Positions 1 through 9,963 of a DNA stretch of 18,747 nt are shown piece after piece. The DNA is taken from contig JAAYGZ010000201.1 in assembly GCA_012727515.1 (NCBI GenBank), positions 1 to 18,747 on the forward strand. Direction: 5' to 3'. The position numbers were made by a program, and so were the translations under genes. The notes beneath the pieces were generated by a model. It had not been told where the DNA came from. It did not search any database and was given only the letters and a program-made list of their open reading frames with translations. This stretch comes from Desulfovibrionales bacterium. GTDB taxonomy: Bacteria > Desulfobacterota > Desulfovibrionia > Desulfovibrionales > Desulfomicrobiaceae. Position 1 is the stretch's first letter; the number at the start of each line of letters is the position of its first letter.

Positions 1-2048
1 AAACAGCCTTGTGTCATGCTGATCAGACCCTGCATCCTGTTATGTTGCACAAGGCCACCTATGCAGATGCCCAGGGTCAACAGGCTGGAATTGTCGGTGT
101 GATCTATGATCTGTCAGAGCGGAAAAAGGCGGAAGATGATTTGCGGGCCGCAGAAGAAAAATACCGCAGTATTTTTGAAAACTCAGCCCTGGGTATTTTC
201 CGGACAGCTCCGGATGGCTCCTGGCTTGACGCCAACCCTGCCCTGGCGCGTATGCTTGGGTATGCCAGCCCTGAAGAATTGATTGCCGCAAATCCGTATA
301 TTTCTACCATTTATTATCAGCAAAGTGACCGCGCCCGCCTGGTGGATATGTATCAGCACAACCAGGGCAGCCTTGATGTTGAAGTGCTCTTTGTAACGCG
401 CACAGGAGCAGTGATCACGGCTGACCTGAACAGCCGGGCTGTTTATCTTGATGGTGTTTTGTGCTGGTACGAAGGGTTTGCAGAGGACGTGACTGATCGT
501 AAGGTCGCTGAACTGGCCCTGGCTGCCTCTGAAGCCATGCTGCAACTGGTTTTGAATACAATTCCGCTTTTAGTTGACTGGAAAGATTGTTCCCTGCGCT
601 TTATTGGCGCAAACAGAAATTTTTTAGCCCATGTTGGTCATGAAGATTTAAGCGCTATTGCTGGAAAAACCTATCGCGAATTAGCCCAGGACCAGGCAGA
701 AGCAGAACAGCTTGCCCTGTTGGATCAGGACATTATTGCCTCAGGCAAGGCGCAGTTTCATTTGCGTATGCACAGCACCAGCATACGAGGTGAGCGCATG
801 TGGGTACTGGTCAACAAGGTTCCTTTGCACGGCCCGCAAGGAGAAGTCGTGGGCGTGTTAACTACGGCAGAAGATATCACCCAGACTGTCAGTCTGGAAA
901 AACAACTGCTGCAATCGCAGAAAATGGAGGCCATTGGTACTATTGCCGGTGGTATTGCTCATGATTTCAATAATATTCTCACCTCTATTATCAATTCCAC
1001 AGAACTTGCCATGGATGACACTCCAGAAGGCAGCCTGATCTGGAATGATCTGGATCGCTGTCTGCGTGCAGCCACCAGAGGCAGTGGGCTGATTAAGCAG
1101 ATTCTGACATTCAGCCGGCCAACACAGGAAGGTTTTGTTGCTACAGACCTGCGTAGCGTGGTCAGTGAGGCCGTGGCCCTGATTCGGGTTTCTGTGCCGC
1201 GCAACATTGATATCTTTTCTGAAATTGCAGAGACATTGCCCTATTGCCTGGCTGATCCAACCCAGGTGCATCAGATTGTTATGAACCTGGCGACCAATGC
1301 GTTTCAGGCCCTGGGCAGCCAGAGTGGCACCATCCGGCTGAGTCTTGATGCAGTACGTCTTGACGCGAGCGAGGCTGGCGTGCGCCAGATAGCGCCTGGT
1401 TTTTATACGCGACTGCGCATTGAAGATACCGGACCAGGCATTGACCCGTCTATTATGGACAAAATCTTTGATCCTTTTTTTACCACCAAGGATAAAACAG
1501 AAGGAACCGGGCTGGGGCTGGCTGTGGTGCATGGGATTGTCCGCAATCACAATGGCGCAGTGCATGTGCAGAGCAGACCAGGGGCAACGTGCTTTGAAAT
1601 TGTGCTGCCAACATTGTCTGAAGTATGTCCATTACCTGAAGGCAGTTCTGGTGCAGCCTGCCAGGGTACGGAACATATTGTTTTTGTGGAGGATGACGAA
1701 GATCAGGTCGAGGTGGTGCCCCGTGTTTTGCGTCAACTGGGGTACACGGTCCGGGCATTTACGCACAGCGCAGAAGCTCTTGCAGCAGTTTGTGGCGGAG
1801 AAGTATCGGTGGATGTATTTATTACTGACTATGATATGCCAGGGATGAGTGGCGTGGAATTGGCGCGTAAACTTCATGCGTGTCGGCCAGAGCTTCCGGT
1901 TATTCTTGTGTCCGGTCGAAAAGGCGTGGCAGAGTTTTTTGAGAGCGCAGAGAATATCAGGGTATTTTTAAGCAAGCCCTATAACAAGGACATGCTGGGC
2001 AGAGCCATACGCGATGTTCTTGATGGGGCAGTGGTCAAGGATAGCTGA
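1..2048 (+). CDS. Hybrid sensor histidine kinase with PAS domains and C-terminal receiver (5' end cut by window edge)
   Basis: The reading frame is open to the left edge, so the N-terminus is missing. Numbering is from the TTG at base 9. The visible part begins in the tail of a PAS domain ending in DLSERKKAE (35-42). Two more PAS domains follow (about 43-165 and 172-295). The HisKA helix carries the AHDFNN box with phospho-acceptor His318. The ATPase domain has an N box (Asn430), DTGPGID (473-479) and [12 protein letters not shown] (499-510). A C-terminal receiver (about 555-675) keeps the acidic pocket EDD (561-563), Asp607 and Lys656. No membrane segment is seen in this part, so cytoplasmic sensing is possible, but the missing N-terminus may differ. 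The stop overlaps the next gene's start by one base (TGATG), so the two are co-translated. By position it corresponds to DVU3022 of D. vulgaris, the presumed partner of the lactate regulator. The ligand is unknown. Confidence 0.93.
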   Translation, partial: TALCHADQTLHPVMLHKATYADAQGQQAGIVGVIYDLSERKKAEDDLRAAEEKYRSIFENSALGIFRTAPDGSWLDANPALARMLGYASPEELIAANPYISTIYYQQSDRARLVDMYQHNQGSLDVEVLFVTRTGAVITADLNSRAVYLDGVLCWYEGFAEDVTDRKVAELALAASEAMLQLVLNTIPLLVDWKDCSLRFIGANRNFLAHVGHEDLSAIAGKTYRELAQDQAEAEQLALLDQDIIASGKAQFHLRMHSTSIRGERMWVLVNKVPLHGPQGEVVGVLTTAEDITQTVSLEKQLLQSQKMEAIGTIAGGIAHDFNNILTSIINSTELAMDDTPEGSLIWNDLDRCLRAATRGSGLIKQILTFSRPTQEGFVATDLRSVVSEAVALIRVSVPRNIDIFSEIAETLPYCLADPTQVHQIVMNLATNAFQALGSQSGTIRLSLDAVRLDASEAGVRQIAPGFYTRLRIEDTGPGIDPSIMDKIFDPFFTTKDKTEGTGLGLAVVHGIVRNHNGAVHVQSRPGATCFEIVLPTLSEVCPLPEGSSGAACQGTEHIVFVEDDEDQVEVVPRVLRQLGYTVRAFTHSAEALAAVCGGEVSVDVFITDYDMPGMSGVELARKLHACRPELPVILVSGRKGVAEFFESAENIRVFLSKPYNKDMLGRAIRDVLDGAVVKDS

Positions 2049-3460
2049 TGGCACGGATTTTACTGATTGATGATGATGACCAGGTGTGCGCAACACTGGA
2101 GAGCCTGATCCTGCGTTTAGGGCATGAATGCATGACTGCATTGACCCTGGCCCAGGGATTACAGATTGTGCGCGATACTCCGCTTGATCTTGTATTTTTA
2201 GATGTGCGCCTGCCAGATGGTAATGGTCTGGATGCCTTGGGGCTGATTCGCAGCCAGCCTCATCCACCTGAAGTCATTGTCCTGACCGGGCAGGGAGATC
2301 CTGAGGGAGCAGAACTGGCCATTCAGGGCGGGGTGTGGGATTATCTGGTCAAGCCATCTCCCATCAAGCAGATTAAAGATACTGTGCGCCGCGCCCTGGC
2401 TTACCGGGCTGAAAAAGAAGCACATACTGATATTGATCTGGATTTGCAGGGAGTGATTGGCAACAGCGCGGCCATGCGTCAGTGTTATGAGCACATTGCC
2501 CAGGCCAGTCGTTCTGATTCCACAGTATTGGTGACAGGAGAGACAGGGACTGGCAAGGAATTGCTGGCCCGAACCATTCACCGCAATAGTTTGCGCGCTG
2601 CACGCTCTTTTGTGGTCGTGGATTGTGCTGCGCTTACAGAATCGTTGCTGGAAAGCATTTTGTTCGGCCATGTCAAAGGTGCTTTTACTGGCGCGGCCAT
2701 GGATCGCCAGGGGCTGGTTAAAATGGCAGACCAGGGCACGTTGTTTTTAGATGAAATCGGGGAGCTGCCTCTTTCAGCGCAAAAGACATTTTTGCGCGTG
2801 TTGCAAGAGCGGTGCTTCAGGCCAGTGGGATCGCACCAGGAGCTGGAAAGCGATTTTCGTCTTATCTGTGCCACGAACAGAGATTTATCAGCCATGGTTC
2901 AGGCTGGAGAATTTCGTCAGGATCTCTATTACCGCATCAATACCATTCATATCACCCTGCCTCCCCTGCGGGAGCGCGAGGATGATATTCCTGTTCTGGC
3001 GGCCCATCATTTGGACCGCTTGTGCAGGCAACGCAATATTGCGCCCAAAAAAATGGATTCGGAATTTTTGGCCGTGCTGCGTGCGTACGAATGGCCAGGC
3101 AATGTGCGTGAGCTTTTTAACACGATTGAACAGGCGTTTGTGCTTTCCGGGTCAGAAAAAGTTGTCTATTGTCAGCATTTACCCCAGGCAGTGCGCATTC
3201 GAGTCACTAAAACGCTTCTTTGTCGGGAACAGGAGGCAGAGGCAAGTGCTGCCCAGAACCTGGCTGATCCATGCATCCAGGTTCATGGGCTTGATGGACC
3301 TTTGCCCAGCCTGAAAGAATACAGGGCGCAGATGGAGCGCATGTATGTGCATCGGCTGTTGCAGGTGTATGGCAAAGATATTTCGGCCATGCTGGCAGTT
3401 TCTGGCCTGTCGCGTTCTCATTTCTATGCCATGCTCAAAAAGCACGGCCTTGAGATGTGA
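2048..3460 (+). CDS. lurR: Sigma-54-dependent response regulator, NtrC type, LurR-like
   Basis: This 470-residue protein has the complete NtrC layout. The receiver (1-120) has acidic residues at 8-11, phospho-acceptor Asp52 in FLDVRLPDGNG, Thr80 and Lys102. The AAA+ domain (about 135-370) has Walker A GETGTGKE (164-171), the sigma-54 contact loop GAFTGA (211-216), Walker B with LDE (234-236) and a WPGNVREL motif (349-356). The C-terminal Fis-type helix-turn-helix (about 425-468) ends in DISAMLAVSGLSRSHFYAML. An intact GAFTGA means it should activate from sigma-54 promoters. A candidate promoter and two palindromic sites lie 0.7-0.9 kb downstream, ahead of por. From memory the orthologue in this position in D. 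vulgaris is DVU3023 (LurR), needed for full lactate use; the symbol rests on synteny and architecture, not on an alignment. The start ATG overlaps the kinase stop codon. Confidence 0.93.
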   Translation: MARILLIDDDDQVCATLESLILRLGHECMTALTLAQGLQIVRDTPLDLVFLDVRLPDGNGLDALGLIRSQPHPPEVIVLTGQGDPEGAELAIQGGVWDYLVKPSPIKQIKDTVRRALAYRAEKEAHTDIDLDLQGVIGNSAAMRQCYEHIAQASRSDSTVLVTGETGTGKELLARTIHRNSLRAARSFVVVDCAALTESLLESILFGHVKGAFTGAAMDRQGLVKMADQGTLFLDEIGELPLSAQKTFLRVLQERCFRPVGSHQELESDFRLICATNRDLSAMVQAGEFRQDLYYRINTIHITLPPLREREDDIPVLAAHHLDRLCRQRNIAPKKMDSEFLAVLRAYEWPGNVRELFNTIEQAFVLSGSEKVVYCQHLPQAVRIRVTKTLLCREQEAEASAAQNLADPCIQVHGLDGPLPSLKEYRAQMERMYVHRLLQVYGKDISAMLAVSGLSRSHFYAMLKKHGLEM

Positions 3461-3510
3461 GGGAAGAGCCAGAGTTGCTGTGAAGTTACCATTTTTTGCA
3501 CAATACAGGT

Positions 3511-3714
3511 CTATATTTGTTCATCTTCCTCAAGCTCTAGTCCGATCCAGTATTCTGTCCATGAACCAGGCAGATACTCTGTTTTAACAAGCACACTGTC
3601 GCCTTCATTAATGCGCTGGCGCTGAATCGGCGTGAGTAATTGTGATAGCTGAATTGTTTCATATTGAGACAGGCCCTGGATAACTCCTTGTTTGGTAATT
3701 GAACGTGCTTTCAT
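3511..3714 (-). CDS. Small protein of unknown function (67 aa)
   Basis: I do not recognise this protein. It is kept as a gene because GGAG lies 7 bases before the ATG on the minus strand, it fills an otherwise empty gap between two divergent blocks, and its residue mix looks like a small folded protein. The middle (NEGDSVLVKTEY) resembles a beta-strand or SH3-like start, and the C-terminus is strongly acidic (LELEEDEQI). There is no signal peptide, membrane segment or cysteine. It converges on the response regulator with a 50-base gap and is divergent from por, so it may be transcribed from the same regulatory region. D. vulgaris also has a small hypothetical gene (DVU3024, from memory) in this position; whether they are homologous is unknown. 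It could still be a chance reading frame. Confidence 0.6.
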   Translation of the reverse strand: MKARSITKQGVIQGLSQYETIQLSQLLTPIQRQRINEGDSVLVKTEYLPGSWTEYWIGLELEEDEQI

Positions 3715-3734
3715 TTTAATTCTCCATATTTATT

Positions 3735-3772
3735 CACAAAAGCTGGTTTGTTTGCCAGATGCAGCCTTTGTG
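3735..3772. repeat. Imperfect inverted repeat upstream of the small minus-strand gene
   Basis: CACAAAAG (3735-3742) mirrors CCTTTGTG (3765-3772) with one extra base, and inside it CTGG (3743-3746) pairs with CCAG (3755-3758). It lies 20-60 bases before the start of the 67-residue gene, where an operator or leader hairpin could act. The symmetry is modest and could be chance. Confidence 0.3.
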
Positions 3773-3860
3773 ATTCAAAGATCAATGCAAGAAAGTAACC
3801 AAAATTTTGATGAACGAAGTGTATATATGTTGGTTTATGTTTGTTCAGTCCTGGTTTGCT

Positions 3861-4012
3861 CCTTGTCAAGGGAAGTACTGATTAAACCGAAACAAGTCAT
3901 TGCGAACGAAGTGAAGCAATCCAGAATCAGTAGGTTATAGATTGCCACGTCGCTACGCTCTACCCATAGAGCATAAACTCGCAATGACTGAATTAATCAG
4001 CACCTCCCAAGG
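3861..4012. repeat. Nested inverted-repeat element carrying the dispersed GTCATTGCGA motif (MITE/REP-like)
   Basis: The inner arms AGTCATTGCGA (3895-3905) and TCGCAATGACT (3979-3989) are perfect complements. They are the ends of a palindromic repeat scattered in many bacterial genomes; the left side reads on as ACGAAGTGAAGCAATCC and the right side contains ATTGCCACGTCGCTACGCTC. Outside them a second pair, GGGAAGTACTGATTAA (3870-3885) and TTAATCAGCACCTCCC (3993-4008), matches at 14 of 16 positions, with CCTTG/CAAGG further out (3861-3865, 4008-4012). The right inner arm appears split by 17 bases (3961-3977), which with GCTC before them make a small hairpin, GCTCTA-CCCA-TAGAGC. No open frame inside looks like a transposase, so any movement would need a partner elsewhere. 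Confidence 0.75.
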
Positions 4013-4127
4013 TATGCTTGTCTGAAAAAGTGGACAACGAGGCGTTACATGGGAAGAAAAAAGGCTGAACAGGGGAATTGGCCTTGATGTGCATAGAGTA
4101 TGCGTACCATACAGGAAAAAGGATCTT

Positions 4128-4143
4128 GTCTGATATTTCAGAC
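4128..4143. promoter_or_regulatory. Candidate upstream activator site 1 (distal 16-bp palindrome)
   Basis: The sequence is GTCTGATATTTCAGAC: perfect 6-base arms around 4 bases. It ends 217 bases before the -24 element of the sigma-54 promoter, within the range typical of enhancer-binding activators. It matches the second palindrome at 14 of 16 positions, so it is likely the same protein's site. Inference: the LurR-like regulator of this window binds here. Confidence 0.6.
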
Positions 4144-4260
4144 GCAGGGCGTATGGCCTGTATTTCTTCCGGTCCTGCCTTAGCTGACGCATTGACCAGA
4201 GTGGAATTCTGTGTTCTTCGAGCCGTGATGGACGGCAAAAAAGCAGCAATGCAGAGTAAT

Positions 4261-4276
4261 GTCTGTTTTTTCAGAC
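4261..4276. promoter_or_regulatory. Candidate upstream activator site 2 (proximal 16-bp palindrome)
   Basis: The sequence is GTCTGTTTTTTCAGAC. It differs from the distal site only at positions 6 and 8 (A to T in both). It ends 84 bases before the -24 element. The two centres are 133 bases apart. Paired, near-identical palindromes are the usual arrangement for NtrC-family activators. Confidence 0.6.
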
Positions 4277-4359
4277 TGGGCGCCAGGCTTGTGGCTGAAC
4301 AGTGGAGGTTTGGCTGAAGAAAATTTTCAACATGAGGATATTATTGGTGTTGTACGAGG

Positions 4360-4375
4360 TGGCATGTAACTTGAT
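4360..4375 (+). promoter_or_regulatory. Candidate sigma-54 promoter of the por-lct operon
   Basis: TGGCATG (4360-4366), four bases, then TTGAT (4371-4375) fits the TGGCACG-N4-TTGCW consensus with exact spacing. The -24 GG is intact. At -12 the expected GC is GA, the main departure from consensus. The expected transcription start is near 4386. A neighbouring sigma-54 activator gene and two palindromes upstream support the call. Confidence 0.6.
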
Positions 4376-4386
4376 TAGAATAGACA

Positions 4387-4420
4387 GGTCATCCCTGTGT
4401 TGGCTGACAGGGCATGAACC
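4387..4420 (+). promoter_or_regulatory. Hairpin at the predicted 5' end of the por mRNA
   Basis: CCCTGT (4393-4398) pairs with ACAGGG (4407-4412) around an 8-base loop. The stem extends outward with GGT-CAT (4387-4392) against CATGAACC (4413-4420), leaving single-base bulges. It begins at about the predicted start of transcription and ends 11 bases before the ribosome binding site GGAGGAG (4432-4438). A terminal stem-loop of this kind could protect a highly expressed message. Confidence 0.5.
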
Positions 4421-4445
4421 ACCAACCTGCTGGAGGAGAAGATAA

Positions 4446-8093
<3,648 letters not shown>

Positions 8094-8103
8094 GTAAAGG
8101 CGC

Positions 8104-8148
8104 GCCTTTGGCCTCCGGGTGGGGTACCTGTTGGCCAAAGGCTTTTTT
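8104..8148 (+). terminator. Rho-independent terminator between por and lctP
   Basis: GCCTTTGGCC (8104-8113) and GGCCAAAGGC (8133-8142) form a perfect 10-bp stem with a 19-base loop, followed by six T (8143-8148). It begins 11 bases after the por stop. Only 23 bases separate the T-run from the lctP start, too few for a separate promoter, so lctP probably depends on read-through or on a promoter inside por. Confidence 0.85.
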
Positions 8149-8171
8149 ATCAGCTTTATCTGGAGGGAACT

Positions 8172-9884
8172 ATGTCAATTCCTGTTTTGGCCCTGGTAGC
8201 TTTGCTGCCTATCCTGGTTGCTCTGGTTTTGATGGTTGGTATGCGGTGGCCTTCTACTCGGGCTATGCCCTTGGCCTGGCTTACCTGTGTTGTTGGTGCC
8301 CTTGGGGTCTGGAATCTGCCAGTTGGTTATGTTTCAGCACTCACCTTACAGGGTATCGTTATTGCCATTGGAGTGCTGATCATTGTTTTTGGCGCTATCC
8401 TGATTCTGTACACCCTGCAGTATTCGGGCGGCATGGAAACCATTCAGTACGGAATGCAGAACATCAGCCGTGATAAACGCATTCAGGCCATTATTATTGG
8501 CTATATGTTTGCCGCGTTTATCGAAGGTGCAGCCGGTTTTGGCACCCCGGCTGCGCTGGCTGCTCCGTTGCTTTTGTCGCTGGGTTTTCCCCCTCTGGCA
8601 GCAGCCGTAGTCTGTCTGGTTTTTAACTCTTTCCCTGTTTCTTTTGGCGCGGTTGGTACGCCCATCATTATTGGCTTAACTCCTTTAAAACAGCTCGTTG
8701 AAGCAGCAGCTTCTTCTGGTGTGGCGGGCCTGGGTTTCACTGATTTTCCCACGTTCTGTAAAGTTATCGGCGAGCTTGTGACGATGTTTCACGGGCCCAT
8801 GGCAATTATTTTGCCCATTTTTATGCTTGGCTTTCTGACTCGCTTTTATGGCCAGAATAAATCCTGGGCCGAAGGTTTAGCAGCCTGGAAATTTTGTGTT
8901 TTTGCAGCGATAGCATTTTTGGTTCCCTACATTGGTTTTGCCTGGTTAGTGGGCCCGGAATTTCCTTCCATGATCGGTGGTCTGGTGGGCTTGGGGATCA
9001 TTGTGGCCGGAGCTAAAAAGGGTTTTTGTATGCCCAAGGACACCTGGGAGTTTGGACCGCAGGCATCCTGGGATGCAGAATGGACTGGAACTATTGCTAC
9101 CTCAGCCAAAACTGAATTCAAGCCTCACATGAGTCAGTTCAAGGCATGGCTGCCTTATATTTTGATTGGCCTTATTCTGGTCATCACTCGTGTTCCGTCC
9201 CTGGGCATCAAGGCTTTTATCGTGGCCCAGAAAATCCCCTTCACAAATATTCTTGGCTATACTGGTGTTTCCGCTTCTATTGATTACCTGAATCTGCCCG
9301 GAACCATCCCCTTTACCCTGGTAGCCATTCTGACTGTTTTTATTCACGGTATGCCTGGTAAGGCTGTGAAGCAGGCCTGGACTGAGAGCTTTGCTAAAAT
9401 GAAGGCTCCGACCATTGCGCTGTTTGCCGCTGTGGCCCTGGTATCTGTTTTCCGTGGCTCAGGCATTGCTGATGCAGCCCTGAATCCCAACAACTATCCA
9501 TCCATGCCTCTGGCCATGGCCAAGGCAATGGCTGATCTGGCTGGAAATGCCTGGCCCATGCTGGCCTCTTATGTGGGTGGTCTGGGTGCCTTTATCACTG
9601 GTTCCAACACGGTCTCTGACCTGCTCTTTTCTGAGTTCCAGTGGGGCATGGCTGATCAGTTGAATCTTTCCCATCAGATCATTGTGGCTGCTCAGGTTGC
9701 TGGTGGGGCCATGGGTAATATGATCTGTATTCATAACATTGTTGCCGTGTGCGCCGTGACAGGCCTGATCGGACGCGAAGGCATGATCTTGAAGCGAACA
9801 TTCTGGCCTTTTGTGCTGTACGGTATTGTCGTAGGTATTCTTGCCAGTATGATGAGTTTTGGTTTTATGGCTGACCGCTTCTAA
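8172..9884 (+). CDS. lctP: L-lactate permease, LctP/LldP family
   Basis: This 570-residue inner-membrane protein is hydrophobic along its whole length, with about a dozen or more predicted spans, matching the usual 550-570 residues of lactate permeases. The family hallmark FIEGAAGFGTPAALAAPLLL lies at 116-135 after AIIIGYMFAA. A conserved late region includes YVGGLGAFITGSNTVSDLLF and MGNMICIHNIVAVCAVTGL. The family imports lactate, and sometimes glycolate, with a cation. GGAGGG lies 5 bases before the ATG. It sits between PFOR and the D-lactate dehydrogenase pair, which supports lactate as substrate. It corresponds by position to DVU3026. Stereospecificity cannot be read from the sequence. 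Confidence 0.95.
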   Translation: MSIPVLALVALLPILVALVLMVGMRWPSTRAMPLAWLTCVVGALGVWNLPVGYVSALTLQGIVIAIGVLIIVFGAILILYTLQYSGGMETIQYGMQNISRDKRIQAIIIGYMFAAFIEGAAGFGTPAALAAPLLLSLGFPPLAAAVVCLVFNSFPVSFGAVGTPIIIGLTPLKQLVEAAASSGVAGLGFTDFPTFCKVIGELVTMFHGPMAIILPIFMLGFLTRFYGQNKSWAEGLAAWKFCVFAAIAFLVPYIGFAWLVGPEFPSMIGGLVGLGIIVAGAKKGFCMPKDTWEFGPQASWDAEWTGTIATSAKTEFKPHMSQFKAWLPYILIGLILVITRVPSLGIKAFIVAQKIPFTNILGYTGVSASIDYLNLPGTIPFTLVAILTVFIHGMPGKAVKQAWTESFAKMKAPTIALFAAVALVSVFRGSGIADAALNPNNYPSMPLAMAKAMADLAGNAWPMLASYVGGLGAFITGSNTVSDLLFSEFQWGMADQLNLSHQIIVAAQVAGGAMGNMICIHNIVAVCAVTGLIGREGMILKRTFWPFVLYGIVVGILASMMSFGFMADRF

Positions 9885-9893
9885 GTAACAACG

Positions 9894-9927
9894 CAGTCCC
9901 GAAACCATTTGGATTTCGGGACTGTTT
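9894..9927 (+). terminator. Hairpin between lctP and glcD (weak terminator or mRNA-processing stem)
   Basis: CAGTCCCGAAA (9894-9904) and TTTCGGGACTG (9914-9924) form a perfect 11-bp stem with a 9-base loop, 9 bases after the lctP stop. Only TTTC follows, so termination would be weak. It may instead stabilise the 3' end of an lctP segment. Confidence 0.55.
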
Positions 9928-9951
9928 CATCCATATTATTGAGCCTTGGGC

Positions 9952-9957
9952 AAGGAG
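9952..9957 (+). promoter_or_regulatory. Ribosome binding site that fixes the glcD start
   Basis: AAGGAG stands 6 bases before the ATG at 9964. The frame is also open from a TTG at 9946, but that codon has no comparable site and would put this AAGGAG inside the gene. Confidence 0.75.
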
Positions 9958-9963
9958 ACTATA

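Larger units (their letters stand above)
4013..4317. other. Gene-free regulatory region upstream of por
   Basis: This stretch holds the two 16-bp palindromes described separately and no gene I can support. The open frames that cross it lack a ribosome binding site, begin at weak starts or run over the palindromes, and their translations resemble nothing I know. A degenerate third copy of the palindrome (left half GTCTGA at 4020-4025 and GAC at 4033-4035, in the same 16-base frame) lies at the edge of the repeat element. Confidence 0.5.

Noticed and set aside
884..900. CCAGACTGTCAGTCTGG inside the kinase gene, resembling the enhancer half sites
   Set aside because: The half sites face the opposite way (CAGAC before GTCTG), and it lies in the middle of a coding region with no promoter nearby.
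3742..3758. A sigma-54-like pair TGGC ... GC on the minus strand before the 67-residue gene
   Set aside because: The spacing is one base too long, and the TTGC block is absent.
3953..4249. Open frames on the minus strand across the repeat element and enhancer region
   Set aside because: They cross the inverted repeat, lack a ribosome binding site and have a residue mix like chance frames.
4078..4317. A 79-codon open frame on the plus strand upstream of por
   Set aside because: It starts at a TTG without a ribosome binding site, runs over both palindromes, and its translation resembles no known protein.
4400..4413. A second sigma-54-like pair TTGGC / GGCA before por
   Set aside because: The GG to GC distance is two bases too short for sigma-54.
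9946..9963. TTG at 9946 as the glcD start
   Set aside because: AAGGAG stands correctly before the ATG at 9964, and the extra six residues add nothing to the known family start.
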